Positions 45,760 to 54,798 of a stretch of DNA of 64,000 nt are shown here, one piece after another (position 1 is the stretch's first letter; every line of letters starts with the position of its first letter). This stretch comes from Telmatospirillum siberiense (GTDB lineage: Bacteria > Pseudomonadota > Alphaproteobacteria > Rhodospirillales > Magnetospirillaceae). The translations under genes and the position numbers were made by a program. The notes below the pieces were generated by a model. The model did not search any database. It had not been told where the DNA came from and was given only the letters and a program-made list of their open reading frames with translations. The stretch is taken from assembly GCF_002845745.1 (NCBI RefSeq), contig NZ_PIUM01000017.1, forward strand, positions 51,212 to 115,211. The letters are read 5' to 3'.

Positions 45760-45788
45760 CGCATCCCTTCGGCTGGCGAAGGGATGCG
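45760..45788 (-). terminator. bioB terminator
   Basis: CGCATCCCTTCG-GCTGG-CGAAGGGATGCG, a 12-bp perfect stem 44 bases past the bioB stop. Read on the minus strand it is followed by CTATTTTCGG. Confidence 0.7.
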
Positions 45789-45832
45789 GCTTAAGGGCCT
45801 CGCGCTTTGGTTGATGGGGCCTGAGGGAAGCC

Positions 45833-46834
45833 TCAAACCCCTTCGGGTTTGAGGCCGAGGCGGCCGAAGAGGGACTTGTCGGTATGGGGTGATGGGTTCT
45901 GGGTGGTGAGCAGTCGCTCGCCGCAGAAGACGGAGTTGGCGCCGGCGAGGAAGCAGAGCGCCTGGGTCTCGTCGCTCATCTCCTGGCGGCCGGCGGACAG
46001 CCGGACGTGGGATTGGGGCATCAGGATGCGGGCGACGGCGATGGTGCGGACGAAGTCGAAGGGATCGACGTCGGCGACGTTCTCCAGGGGCGTGCCGGGG
46101 GCCTTGATCAGCAGATTGATCGGCACGCTCTCGGGATGCCTGGGCATGTTGACCAGGGTCTGCAGCATGCGGGCCCGGTCGTCCTGTTGCTCGCCCATGC
46201 CGACGATGCCGCCGCAGCAGACCTTGAGACCGGCCTCGCGCACATGCTCCAGGGTGTCCAGGCGGTCGTCGAAGGTCCGCGTGGTGATGATCTTGGAGTA
46301 ATGTTCCGGCGAGGTGTCGATATTGTGGTTGTAATAGTCGAGGCCGGCCTCCTTCAACTGCTCGGCCTGCTTGGCGTTCAGCATGCCGAGGGTGGCGCAG
46401 GTCTCAAGACCCAGCGCCTTCACCCCCTCGACCATCCGCAGCACCACGTCGAAGTCCTTGCCCGGGCTCTTCCAGGCGGCCCCCATGCAGAACCGCGACG
46501 CGCCCGACTCCTTGGCCGCCCGGGCGGCCGTCAGGACCGCCTCGACCTCCATCAGGTCTTCCTTCTCGACCCCGGTGTCGTAATGCGCGCTCTGCGGACA
46601 ATATTTGCAGTCCTCCGGGCATTTCCCCGTCTTGATCGACAAAAGACGGCTGATCTGGATCCGGTTCGGGTCGAAATGCTCCCGATGCACCGTCATCGCC
46701 CGATACAGAAGATCGTTGAAGGCAAGCGCGAAAAGAGCCTCGATCTCCTCAAGACTCCAGTCGTGCCGAAGCCCGTCGGCCGCCGTGGCCGGGGCCTCCC
46801 CGGTGGCGTTGGGGGTCTTGTTGGAGAGATGCAT
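45833..46834 (-). CDS. bioB: Biotin synthase
   Basis: Radical SAM enzyme inserting sulfur into dethiobiotin, the last step of biotin synthesis. The 333-residue protein has the cluster motif [13 protein letters not shown] (C-x3-C-x2-C) and further family stretches [33 protein letters not shown] and [20 protein letters not shown] carries the Arg that binds the 2Fe-2S sulfur donor. It is transcribed divergently from the bioF operon, with a 100-bp gap that must hold both promoters. Confidence 0.97.
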   Translation of the reverse strand: MHLSNKTPNATGEAPATAADGLRHDWSLEEIEALFALAFNDLLYRAMTVHREHFDPNRIQISRLLSIKTGKCPEDCKYCPQSAHYDTGVEKEDLMEVEAVLTAARAAKESGASRFCMGAAWKSPGKDFDVVLRMVEGVKALGLETCATLGMLNAKQAEQLKEAGLDYYNHNIDTSPEHYSKIITTRTFDDRLDTLEHVREAGLKVCCGGIVGMGEQQDDRARMLQTLVNMPRHPESVPINLLIKAPGTPLENVADVDPFDFVRTIAVARILMPQSHVRLSAGRQEMSDETQALCFLAGANSVFCGERLLTTQNPSPHTDKSLFGRLGLKPEGV

Positions 46835-46934
46835 GGCGGACGCCCTTCCTTGTGATTTGCCCGATGGCCGTCAATACCACCTTTGCATCCTGGAAAAAAA
46901 GCCTTTAGAAGGCAGGGCATTGAGGGATGTGCCA

Positions 46935-48119
46935 ATGCATGACTTCGAAGACAAATGGCGCCAATGCCTGGATGGCCTTGATCAGGCCGGTCGACGGCGG
47001 CGGCTGAGAACGGCCGGGCGCGCGGCCGACGGGACTCTGGAAATCGACGGCAGGCCGCTGCTGGATTTTTCCTCCAACGACTATATGGGGCTGTCCCGCC
47101 ATCCCGTCCTGATCGAACGGGCCCGGGAGTATGCGGCGCGTTGGGGGGCCGGATCCGGCGCGTCGCGCCTGGTGTGCGGCAACCTCCTCCCCTTCGCCGA
47201 AGTGGAGGAGAAGCTGGCGCGCGGCAAAAAGGCCGAGGCCGCGCTGGTGTTCGTCTCCGGCTTCCAGGCCAATTCCTCGATCCTGCCGGCTTTGTTCGAC
47301 GTCAAGGTCCTGGGCGCCGAGCCGCTCGTCTACTGCGACAAGCTCAACCACGCCAGCCTGATCCAGGGATGTCTGGCCGCCGGGGTCCGCCAGATCCGTT
47401 TCCGGCATAACGATCTCGATCACCTGGAGGCCCTGCTCGCGCAGCGCAAGGACGAGGCGCGTCCCAAATTCATCGTGACCGAAAGCGTCTTCAGCATGGA
47501 TGGGGATCGGGCCGATGTGGCGGGGCTGAAGGCCCTGGCGGAGCGTCATGGGGCGTTCCTCTATCTCGACGAGGCGCATGCGACCGGCGTGCTGGGCGAT
47601 GGCGGCTTCGGATTGGCCAAGGGAATGGCCGGGCCGGGCTGCCTGGTCCTGGGAACCTTCAGCAAGGCCCTGGGCGGTTTCGGCGCCTATGTCGCCTGCA
47701 CGAAAACCCTGCGCGATTATCTGATCAACCGCTGTCCCGGGATGATCTATGCGACGGCCCTGCCGCCGGCGGTTCTCGGCGCCATGGATGCCGCGCTCGA
47801 CCTGGTGCCGACGCTGGAGGCGGAACGGGTCCGGCTCGCCGGCATGGCCGAGCGCTTCCGCGTCGCCATGGCGGCCGCCGGCCTGGATACCGGAGCGTCG
47901 TCAACGCAGATCGTGCCGGTCATGCTGGGGCCGGAGGAGCGGGCCCTCGGCCTGGCTCGCGCGCTGGAGGAGGAGGGGCTGCTGGGCGTGGCCATCCGTC
48001 CGCCCACCGTGCCGCCGGGCAGCAGCCGTATTCGGTTCGCCTTTTCCGCCCGTCATGGCGAGCGGGACGTCGAGCGGTTGATTGAGGCCGTGGTCCGGCT
48101 GGCCGGGAGGCGGTGGTGA
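46935..48119 (+). CDS. bioF: 8-amino-7-oxononanoate synthase
   Basis: PLP enzyme condensing pimeloyl-ACP (or CoA) with alanine. The 394-residue product has DFSSNDYMGLSRHP, GSGASRLVCGNL, the PLP-stacking region FVSGFQANSSILPAL, YLDEAHATGVLGDGG and the Schiff-base Lys in GTFSKALGGFGAYVA. The ATG at 46935 follows GAGGG by about 10 bases; the frame is open further upstream but that part is antisense to bioB. First gene of the five-gene bio operon. Confidence 0.97.
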   Translation: MHDFEDKWRQCLDGLDQAGRRRRLRTAGRAADGTLEIDGRPLLDFSSNDYMGLSRHPVLIERAREYAARWGAGSGASRLVCGNLLPFAEVEEKLARGKKAEAALVFVSGFQANSSILPALFDVKVLGAEPLVYCDKLNHASLIQGCLAAGVRQIRFRHNDLDHLEALLAQRKDEARPKFIVTESVFSMDGDRADVAGLKALAERHGAFLYLDEAHATGVLGDGGFGLAKGMAGPGCLVLGTFSKALGGFGAYVACTKTLRDYLINRCPGMIYATALPPAVLGAMDAALDLVPTLEAERVRLAGMAERFRVAMAAAGLDTGASSTQIVPVMLGPEERALGLARALEEEGLLGVAIRPPTVPPGSSRIRFAFSARHGERDVERLIEAVVRLAGRRW

Positions 48120-48793
48120 GCCCGGTGTTCCTGCTGGTCCATGGCTGGGGATTCGACGCCTCCTTCTGGACTCCCCTGCGGGATGCGCTGGCGGGAACCG
48201 ACAGCATCGCCTGGGATCTGGGGTTTCACGGCTCCTTGTCGTGCCCCCCGCCGCCGGCCGGCCGGCCGGTCATCGCGGTTGGCCATTCCTACGGTCTGCT
48301 CTGGCTTCTCGAAAAGCGGCCGGTGGCCTGGCAGTCCCTGGTGTCGATCAACGGTTTTCCCCGCTTCGCCGCTGGCGGCGATTTTCCGGAAGGCGTCCCG
48401 CCGCGTCTTCTCGATCGCATGATCGCCCGGTTCGGCGAAGCACCGGAAGCGGTCTATCGCGATTTCATGATCCGCTGCGGGGTGGCGGATCCCTCACGCG
48501 CAGATCTCGATCCGAAAGCCCTGGCCGACGGATTGAATGCCTTGCGGCATTGGGACGCTCGGAGCAGGATGGCCGACCTCGGCCCGGCCGATCTGGTCCT
48601 GGCCGGCCGTGCCGATCCCATCGTGCCGGAAGGCCTGACCAAGGCCGGTTTTTCCGGACAGGACATTTTCTGGCACGAGAGCGGTCATTTGCTTCCCCTG
48701 GAAGCGCCGGAGTGGTGCGCGGCCCGGCTGCGGCGGCTTCACGGCGGATTGTTTGGAGGAGAACCGGCGCGTCACGGCGCCGGGTGGAATTGA
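48116..48793 (+). CDS. BioH-like alpha/beta hydrolase (probable pimeloyl-ACP methyl ester esterase)
   Basis: A 225-residue hydrolase in the position where the carboxylesterase that releases pimeloyl-ACP from its methyl ester is expected. It shows LLVHGWGFDASFW (oxyanion), GHSYGLLWLL (nucleophile Ser), LAGRADPIVPE (Asp) and HESGHLLPLEAPE (His). The GTG at 48116 overlaps the bioF stop (GTGA). Sequence detail differs from E. coli BioH, and some bacteria use unrelated BioG, BioJ or BioK. The role is assigned mainly from operon context with bioC. Confidence 0.85.
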   Translation: MSPVFLLVHGWGFDASFWTPLRDALAGTDSIAWDLGFHGSLSCPPPPAGRPVIAVGHSYGLLWLLEKRPVAWQSLVSINGFPRFAAGGDFPEGVPPRLLDRMIARFGEAPEAVYRDFMIRCGVADPSRADLDPKALADGLNALRHWDARSRMADLGPADLVLAGRADPIVPEGLTKAGFSGQDIFWHESGHLLPLEAPEWCAARLRRLHGGLFGGEPARHGAGWN

Positions 48794-49570
48794 ATGAGCA
48801 ACAAAACGTCGGAAGAACGCAAGCAACGCATCACCCGGGCTTTCGCCGCCAGAGCCAGCGGTTACGATTCGGCCGCCGATGTGCAGTGGCTGGTCGCCTC
48901 GCGCCTGGCCGAACGGATCGAGGCGGCGGCTCTCAAGCCGGACAGCCGGATCCTTGAAATCGGTTGCGGCACAGGGTTCCTGAGCGCCCGTCTGGCCGAC
49001 GCTTTCCCGGATGGGGAATTGGTCCTGACCGACATCGCCGCCTCGATGCTCGAGCGCTGCCGGATCCGCCTCGGCGACAGGCCCCGCTACCAGGTGCTCG
49101 ACGGCGAGCGTCCACAGGGGCTGGAGGGCGGCTTCGATCTCATCACCTCGAACCTGGCGTTTCAATGGTTCGTCGATCTGCAAGGGGGCATCGAACGGCT
49201 GGGCTCGCTGCTCGCTCCCGGCGGCCGGCTGATGTTCGCCACGCTGGGGCGCAAGACCTTCGATGAGTGGCGCCAAGCCCACCAGGCGCTTGGGCTGGCT
49301 TGCGGCACGCCGCGATATTCCGGTGTCGACGATTTTCCCTGGCCGCCCGGTTTCCCGCACGGCATGGACGAGGAGCTGATCCGTCAGCCTTACGACGACG
49401 GTCACGATTTCGTCCGCACCTTGAAGGCGCTCGGGGCCGGCGAGCCGGCGCCCGGGCACCATCCGCTTTCTCCCGGTTCCTTCCGCCGTCTTCTCGGCTC
49501 GCTGCAGGGCGAGTTCACCGCCACCTACCATATTTTGTATGGCGAGCTTCAGGCGAGGGGGGCCAAATGA
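48794..49570 (+). CDS. bioC: Malonyl-ACP O-methyltransferase
   Basis: Methylates malonyl-ACP to disguise it as a fatty-acid primer at the start of pimelate synthesis. The 258-residue protein starts with the BioC N-terminus (ITRAFAARASGYDSAADVQ), followed by the AdoMet site ILEIGCGTGFLSARLA and DLITSNLAFQWFVD. LKALGAGEPAPGHHPLS resembles the BioC segment LK-x2-GA. The ATG at 48794 directly follows the upstream stop, and its own stop overlaps the bioD start. Confidence 0.94.
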   Translation: MSNKTSEERKQRITRAFAARASGYDSAADVQWLVASRLAERIEAAALKPDSRILEIGCGTGFLSARLADAFPDGELVLTDIAASMLERCRIRLGDRPRYQVLDGERPQGLEGGFDLITSNLAFQWFVDLQGGIERLGSLLAPGGRLMFATLGRKTFDEWRQAHQALGLACGTPRYSGVDDFPWPPGFPHGMDEELIRQPYDDGHDFVRTLKALGAGEPAPGHHPLSPGSFRRLLGSLQGEFTATYHILYGELQARGAK

Positions 49571-50181
49571 GAGGCGTCTTCGTTACGGGCACCGATACCG
49601 GCATCGGCAAGACCATGGTTGCGGCCTGGCTGGTGCGTTCCTGGCGGGCCGATTACTGGAAACCGGTGCAGTCGGGCATTGCCGAAGGTCTCGATGCCGA
49701 TGTGGTGCGTCGTGTCGCGCCGGAGACGGCGATACATCCGTCCGCCTTCATGCTGAACGAGCCCCTGTCGCCGGATCAGGCGGCCCGCCTGGATGGCGTC
49801 GCCATTTCCCTGGACGATTTTCATCTGCCGGAAACATCCAATTCCCTGGTGGTCGAAGGGGCCGGCGGCGCCATGGTGCCGCTCAACGATCGCCATATGA
49901 TGATCGATCTGATGGCCCGCCTGGGGTTGCCGGTGGTGTTGGTGGCGCGCAGCGGCCTGGGCACGATCAATCACACCCTGCTGACCTTGGAAGCCATGCG
50001 GCATCGCGGTCTGGCCGTTGCCGGCGTCATCATGAGCGGACCGCCGAATGACGCCAACCGGCAAGCGATCGAGCATTTTTCCGGCATAGGCGTGGTCGCG
50101 CAACTGCCGCTGTTGAGCGGTGCCGACGGCTTGCCCGGCCATCCGCCGCTGACTTGGCGGCCCTGGGAGATTCAGCCATGA
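49567..50181 (+). CDS. bioD: ATP-dependent dethiobiotin synthetase
   Basis: Closes the ureido ring of dethiobiotin using CO2 and ATP. The 204-residue protein shows the P-loop FVTGTDTGIGKTMVAAW (residues about 5–21), the substrate Lys in YWKPVQSGI, and VVEGAGGAMVPLND. The ATG at 49567 overlaps the bioC stop by four bases, and its stop overlaps bioA. The C-terminus is a little shorter than in E. coli BioD (~225). Confidence 0.96.
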   Translation: MRGVFVTGTDTGIGKTMVAAWLVRSWRADYWKPVQSGIAEGLDADVVRRVAPETAIHPSAFMLNEPLSPDQAARLDGVAISLDDFHLPETSNSLVVEGAGGAMVPLNDRHMMIDLMARLGLPVVLVARSGLGTINHTLLTLEAMRHRGLAVAGVIMSGPPNDANRQAIEHFSGIGVVAQLPLLSGADGLPGHPPLTWRPWEIQP

Positions 50182-51467
50182 GCGATAGCATTCTCGATCT
50201 CGACCGCCGGCATGTCTGGCATCCGTTCACCCAGGAACAGACGGCGCCGCCGCCCATGGTGGCGGTGGCCGCCAAGGGAGCCAGCCTTTTCACCGAGGAC
50301 GGACGGGAATTGACCGATCTGGTTTCCTCCTGGTGGGTCAATCTGCACGGCCATGCCCATCCGGTCATCGCCGCGGCGGTGGCCGAACAGGCGGCGCGTC
50401 TGGAGCAGGTCATTTTCGCCGACTTCACCCATGCGCCGGCGGCCCGGCTGGCGGCCCGGCTGGCCGCCCTGCTGCCGGGCGATCTCGATCGCGTCTTCTA
50501 TTCGGACAACGGCTCGACCGCCGTCGAGGTGGCGCTCAAGGTGGCGTTGCAATATTTCGGCAATCGCGGAGAGGACGGGCGGCGCCGTCTGCTGGCCTTC
50601 GAGGGGGGGTATCACGGCGATACCGTCGGGGCCATGTCGGTGGGGCGCAGTTCCGGCTATTTTCGAGCCTGGGAAGGCTTGTTGTTTCCCGTCGAAATGG
50701 CCCCCTACCCGGTCACCTGGATCGGCGACGCGGCAATCGCGGAAAAGGAGGCGGTTGCCCTTGCCGCCTTGGAGGCCGCTCTCGGCGACGATGTGGCGGC
50801 AGTGATCATCGAACCCCTGATCCAGGGCGCCAGCGGCATGCGCATGTGCCGGCCGGAATTTTTGCGCGGTGTCGCCGAGCGGGTGCGCAAGGCCGGCGCC
50901 CTGCTGGTGTTTGACGAGGTGATGACCGGCTTCGGCCGCACCGGTGCGCCTTTCGCCTGCATTAAAGCCGGCGTGACCCCCGATATGGTCTGTCTGTCGA
51001 AGGGATTGACCGGCGGTTTCCTGCCGATGGGGGCGACGGTGGTGCGCGAGCCGATCCATCAGGCCTTTCTGGGTGAAAGCGTGCGGCAGGCGTTTCTGCA
51101 CGGCCATTCCTATACGGCCAATCCCCTGGGCTGTGCCGCCGGGCTGGCGTCTCTCGATCTGCTGCTTGGCGACGACTGCCGGGCCCGCATCGCCGCGATC
51201 GAGGCGATTCACCTCGAGCGGTTGGGTGCCCTGGCCAAGGGCGGAAAGATCCGTCACCCCCGCGTGACCGGCACCATCGCCGCCCTCGATCTGGGCGAGG
51301 GCGATTACGCCAGCTCTCTCGGCGGCAAGGTCAGGAAGGCTTTTCTCGATCGGGGTTTTCTGTTGCGCCCGTTGGGGCCCGTCGTCTACTTCCTGCCGCC
51401 CTATTGCATCGAGCCCGCCGAATTGCACAGGGCCTGGGACACGCTGGAGACGGCGATCGGGGGTTGA
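50178..51467 (+). CDS. bioA: Adenosylmethionine–8-amino-7-oxononanoate aminotransferase
   Basis: PLP class III aminotransferase that makes 7,8-diaminopelargonate, usually with S-adenosylmethionine as amino donor. The 429-residue protein has VWHPFTQEQTAPPPMVAV, DGRELTDLVSSWWVNLHGH (Trp-Trp of the AdoMet site), GGYHGDTVGAMSVG, LVFDEVMTGFGRTG and the PLP Lys in VCLSKGLTGGFLPMG. The start overlaps bioD (ATGA). Last gene of the operon, followed by palindromic element copy B. Confidence 0.96.
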   Translation: MSDSILDLDRRHVWHPFTQEQTAPPPMVAVAAKGASLFTEDGRELTDLVSSWWVNLHGHAHPVIAAAVAEQAARLEQVIFADFTHAPAARLAARLAALLPGDLDRVFYSDNGSTAVEVALKVALQYFGNRGEDGRRRLLAFEGGYHGDTVGAMSVGRSSGYFRAWEGLLFPVEMAPYPVTWIGDAAIAEKEAVALAALEAALGDDVAAVIIEPLIQGASGMRMCRPEFLRGVAERVRKAGALLVFDEVMTGFGRTGAPFACIKAGVTPDMVCLSKGLTGGFLPMGATVVREPIHQAFLGESVRQAFLHGHSYTANPLGCAAGLASLDLLLGDDCRARIAAIEAIHLERLGALAKGGKIRHPRVTGTIAALDLGEGDYASSLGGKVRKAFLDRGFLLRPLGPVVYFLPPYCIEPAELHRAWDTLETAIGG

Positions 51468-51494
51468 GCACGGACACCGGCAGGGACGCCCAGA

Positions 51495-51704
51495 GGCGCT
51501 AGCTTAACCCTCGCCCGCTTTGCGGGAGAGGGTGGCCGCTTTAGCGGCCGGGTGAGGGGGGCTTAGCGTCCGCGTGACATAAAGACCTGTTTGTTTCTGC
51601 ACACTTTTTCCGCGCTCCCGCGCGTAAGTCCCCTCACCCAACTCGCTTCGCTCGTCCCCTCTCCCGCGAAGCGGGCGAGGGGATATTTTTCTTATCCGAG
51701 CGCC
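51495..51704. repeat. Long palindromic intergenic element, copy B
   Basis: An approximately 210-bp imperfect palindrome. The left arm (GGCGCTAGCTTAACCCTCGC… at 51495) mirrors the right arm ending …CTTATCCGAGCGCC (51704). The central core GACATAAAGACCTGTTTGTT…CACACTTTTTCCGCGCTCCC is nearly identical to copies A and C. It sits between the convergent bioA and SDR genes. Confidence 0.8.
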
Positions 51705-51720
51705 GGTGTCCGTACCACCA

Positions 51721-52455
51721 TCAGTACATTCTGTTCGCCGTCGGGCTGACGATGATCTCATTGACGCAGACGCGGGGCGGCAGGCCGGCCAGATACAGGA
51801 CCAGGTCGGCGACGTCGGCCGGCTGCAACATGGCGGCCCGTTCCTCGGTGCCGATGGGCGAGGGCCGTTGATCGAGAAGCGGGGTGGCCACCTCGCCCGG
51901 CGACAGCACGCAGGAGCGGATGCCGTTCCTTCCGTCTTCCATGTTGATGGTGTGGCTCATGGCGACCACGCCGCATTTGGTGGCGGTATAGACGGGGCCG
52001 GCCAGGGTGCCCAGGAAATGGGCCGCCCAGGAACCGATATGAATCAGAAGCCCGTCCTTGCGAGGGCGCATGAGGCCGAGCGCCGAGCGCGAGACCAGAA
52101 GCGCGGCGCTCAGGTTGCCGCCGACGATCTGGCCGATGCTTTCCGCCGAGAGGTCGCTCCAGCGCCGGCCGGCGACATTGACGCCCGCCGCGTTGACCAT
52201 GACGTCCAGCCGGCCCAGGCCGGAGATGGCCTTCGCGATGGCCTCCGCTTTTCCCGGGAGACCGAGATCGCCGTCCTCGACCACCGCCTTGCCGCCGGAT
52301 TTCGTGATGCGCTCGGCCGTCTCCTCGAGCAACGGGCGCCGCCTGCCGGTCAGGACGACGGTGGCGCCGGCTTCGGCCAGGGTCATGGCGCAAGCCTCGC
52401 CGATGCCGCTGCCGGCGCCGACCACCCAGGCGACTTTCGACGATAGGGATTTCAA
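51721..52455 (-). CDS. Short-chain dehydrogenase/reductase
   Basis: A 244-residue NAD(P)-dependent oxidoreductase of the classical SDR type. It has the cofactor loop VVGAGSGIGEACA (residues about 10–22), NAAGVN (NNAG-like), the catalytic Ser in IHIGSWAAHF and the Tyr/Lys pair in YTATKCGVV. The start seems to be TTG at 52455, with GGAG 8 bases upstream; no ATG fits before the cofactor motif. Cofactor preference and substrate cannot be read. A single gene, convergent with bioA and 31 bases after the lysozyme-like gene. Confidence 0.88.
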   Translation of the reverse strand: MKSLSSKVAWVVGAGSGIGEACAMTLAEAGATVVLTGRRRPLLEETAERITKSGGKAVVEDGDLGLPGKAEAIAKAISGLGRLDVMVNAAGVNVAGRRWSDLSAESIGQIVGGNLSAALLVSRSALGLMRPRKDGLLIHIGSWAAHFLGTLAGPVYTATKCGVVAMSHTINMEDGRNGIRSCVLSPGEVATPLLDQRPSPIGTEERAAMLQPADVADLVLYLAGLPPRVCVNEIIVSPTANRMY

Positions 52456-52486
52456 GGAAAACTCTCCGTTGTGGGATGTTCGCCGC

Positions 52487-53299
52487 TCAGGAGATGACCG
52501 AGCGGCCGCCGTCTTTTTTCCAGAAATGGATGAGCGCGGCGGCATCGCCCCGGAACATGTTGCGGTCGCAGCGGTCGATGCCCCAGACGCCACGCACCCG
52601 CTTGCCCCTGGGGCCTCCCTGTTCGGTGTCGCCGGCATATTGCCAGAAGTGCCACCCCTTGCCCCGCCAGGCGCGGGGAAGCTCGGGCGTCGACCGATAG
52701 TCGGCGAGCCAGAGCGGGCATTGCGCCAGGATCGAACGCTCGCCGACACCGCCGCCGCCTAGGCAGCGACCGCTTCCCGCTGCCGGCTTTCCATCGGCCC
52801 AGGCCGAACTGGTATAGATCAGCGGCCGCCGGCCGGTGGCGGCGAAGACGGCGTGGACGAAATCCTCGGCTTGGCGCAATTGCATGGTGTTGGCGGGGTT
52901 GGAATCGTTGAATTCGAGGTCGAGGGCCATCAGGGTGTCGGGACCGGGTTTCGCCGCGGTCAGGAACATCTTCGCCTGTTCCGCGCCGGAATATTGATGC
53001 GTACCGTAATGATAGGCGCCCCAGAGCAACCCCGCCGCCTCGGCCTGGACACGGCGCTTGGCGTACAGGGGGTCGCGGAAGTCCCCCCCCTCGCTGGCTT
53101 TGTGGATGACGCCCAGGATGTTGCTTTTCTTGCGCGCCAAGTGGAAATCGCTGACATCGACCAGATGGCTGATGTCGATAACGGCGTCCAGTTTGGTGGG
53201 TGACTTTGCCGCCGCCTTTCGGGGTCGGTTGGCGGCGGACGCCATCGGCGCCGCCGCGAGACTCAGCAGTCCTGCCAGCACAAGTCTACGCGTCAACAT
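52487..53299 (-). CDS. Exported GH25-family lysozyme-like hydrolase
   Basis: A 270-residue protein of glycoside hydrolase family 25 (N-acetylmuramidase). A signal with a twin-arginine-like start (MLTRRLVLAGLLSLAAAPMASA) precedes the barrel. Family residues are visible: Asp in AVIDISHLVDVSDF, FHLARKKSNILGVIHKASEG, YHYGTH, and the catalytic Asp/Glu in MALDLEFND. YTSSAWADG and WHFWQYAGD are typical barrel ends. An insertion rich in Gly with two Cys (SGRCLGGGGVGERSILAQC) may be a disulfide-closed loop. Likely acts on peptidoglycan in the periplasm or outside the cell. Single gene. Confidence 0.9.
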   Translation of the reverse strand: MLTRRLVLAGLLSLAAAPMASAANRPRKAAAKSPTKLDAVIDISHLVDVSDFHLARKKSNILGVIHKASEGGDFRDPLYAKRRVQAEAAGLLWGAYHYGTHQYSGAEQAKMFLTAAKPGPDTLMALDLEFNDSNPANTMQLRQAEDFVHAVFAATGRRPLIYTSSAWADGKPAAGSGRCLGGGGVGERSILAQCPLWLADYRSTPELPRAWRGKGWHFWQYAGDTEQGGPRGKRVRGVWGIDRCDRNMFRGDAAALIHFWKKDGGRSVIS

Positions 53300-53464
53300 T
53301 TTCGCAACACACTTCTTCCCGCGGTGGTCTGGAGGTCGCGGGTAGCCCCCCAATGGGAAGGATTCTACATAACAAAAGCCGTGACGGGCAGAAAAAATGA
53401 GGTTGAGAGCCGAAAAAACGTTTGGCGCCGTGCCGTGGGCTCCGCTTTTCAGGAAAGGATTGAG

Positions 53465-54787
53465 TCATGGCGGGGACGTTTCGATGTCCCGGCTGACCAG
53501 TTCCCGCAGCCGATCCAGGGTCTCGTCGCGGCTGGCGCGGTAGTCGCCGGCCTCCCACCAGCGTTCCATGGCGGCCAGATAAACTCCGATCCGTGGGCCG
53601 CGGGGCACCCCCAGGGCGATCAGGTCCCGGCCATGGACGGGCAGTTCGACGGGGCGCCAAGTGTCCGAACGGTCGAGAAGGCTGATCCATCGTTGGGTTT
53701 CCGCCGCCGTCATCCGGTCGCCGACGGCCTTGCGACGCGCCCAGGCCAGCAATGCCAGATCGCGGAAATGGGGGGCTCCGACGCGATGGAGAAGGCGTCT
53801 CGCCGCCTTGTCGTCCATGGACTCGTCGGGCAGGACGGGGGGGGCCGCCAGGGCCGACAGCCGTTCGGCCAGGGCATTCGAGAGTTTGAGGCGTTTCGCG
53901 ACATTCTCCGTCCCTCGCGCATCGACATCGAGAGCCGCGGCCAGGCGGCGCAAGGGGTCGGGGGCGACATTCGGTCGGACCAGTCCCCGCGTTTCCAGGA
54001 AGACCAGAACCCGCAGCCGCCCGAAATCCCGGGCTTCCGGCAGCAGATGCTGCAAGATGTGGTGGCCTTGCATCAACAGAAGCACCCCGGCCGGATCGGG
54101 CGCTTGCAGCAGCTTCATGACCTCGCCGCACAGCCGCTCGCCCGACAGGTCGGCCAGTTTGTGCGCCTGGATCCGGCAGGCCTCCAGGGCGTCGATGTCG
54201 GCCGGGGGCCGCCCGTAATGGGCGTAGAAGCGGAAATAGCGGAGCAGGCGCAGCACGTCTTCCTCAATGCGCTGCATGGCGTTGCCGACGAAGCGCACGC
54301 GCCCGGCGCCCAGATCGGCCAGGCCGTCGAAGGGGTCGATGATCATGCCGTCCGGTCGGCAGAACATGGCGTTGATGGTGAAATCCCGTCTGGCCGCGTC
54401 CAGCGTCCAATCGTTGGTGAATTCGACCCGGGCGTGGCGTCCGAAGGTTTCGATATCGCAGCGCAGAGTGGTGATCTCGAAATGCGCCTTGCCGATCACC
54501 GCCGTGATGGTGCCATGGGCCAATCCCGTGGGAATGGCCCTGATACCGGCCTTTTCCAGAAGGGCCGTCACCCGTTCCGGCGGGTCATGGGTGGCGATGT
54601 CGATATCGCGGATCGGCCGACGCAGCACCGCGTCGCGGACACAGCCGCCGACGAAGCGGATTTCGCCTCCCTCGGCCGTCAGGGCCGCGATGACGGCCCG
54701 GGTGGCGTCGGCTTCCATCCAGTCCTGCGGCGGAAGCTGTCCGACCGGAACGTCCTTGGGCAAGCTGTCGGTGATATCCGACGCCAT
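53465..54787 (-). CDS. CCA tRNA nucleotidyltransferase / poly(A) polymerase family protein
   Basis: Class II nucleotidyltransferase that builds or repairs tRNA 3'-CCA ends. The 440-residue protein has the head motif IRFVGGCVRDAVLRRP, the metal-binding DIDIATHDP, the sugar-selecting RRDFTINAMFCRPDG and the ADLGAGRVRFVGNAMQRIEEDVLRLLR stretch that contains the nucleotide-selecting ERxxxE/DxxR-like signature. The C-terminal part is divergent, as usual in alphaproteobacteria, and no HD domain is seen. ATG 54787 is chosen for its GAAGG site. A GTG at 54802 overlaps the upstream stop (GTGA) and is a real alternative. Confidence 0.92.
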   Translation of the reverse strand: MASDITDSLPKDVPVGQLPPQDWMEADATRAVIAALTAEGGEIRFVGGCVRDAVLRRPIRDIDIATHDPPERVTALLEKAGIRAIPTGLAHGTITAVIGKAHFEITTLRCDIETFGRHARVEFTNDWTLDAARRDFTINAMFCRPDGMIIDPFDGLADLGAGRVRFVGNAMQRIEEDVLRLLRYFRFYAHYGRPPADIDALEACRIQAHKLADLSGERLCGEVMKLLQAPDPAGVLLLMQGHHILQHLLPEARDFGRLRVLVFLETRGLVRPNVAPDPLRRLAAALDVDARGTENVAKRLKLSNALAERLSALAAPPVLPDESMDDKAARRLLHRVGAPHFRDLALLAWARRKAVGDRMTAAETQRWISLLDRSDTWRPVELPVHGRDLIALGVPRGPRIGVYLAAMERWWEAGDYRASRDETLDRLRELVSRDIETSPP

Positions 54788-54798
54788 CGGGCCGGCCT

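Noticed and set aside
46835..46934. Biotin regulator operator in the bioB/bioF gap
   Set aside because: No symmetric site resembling BirA or BioR boxes could be found by eye in the 100 bp.
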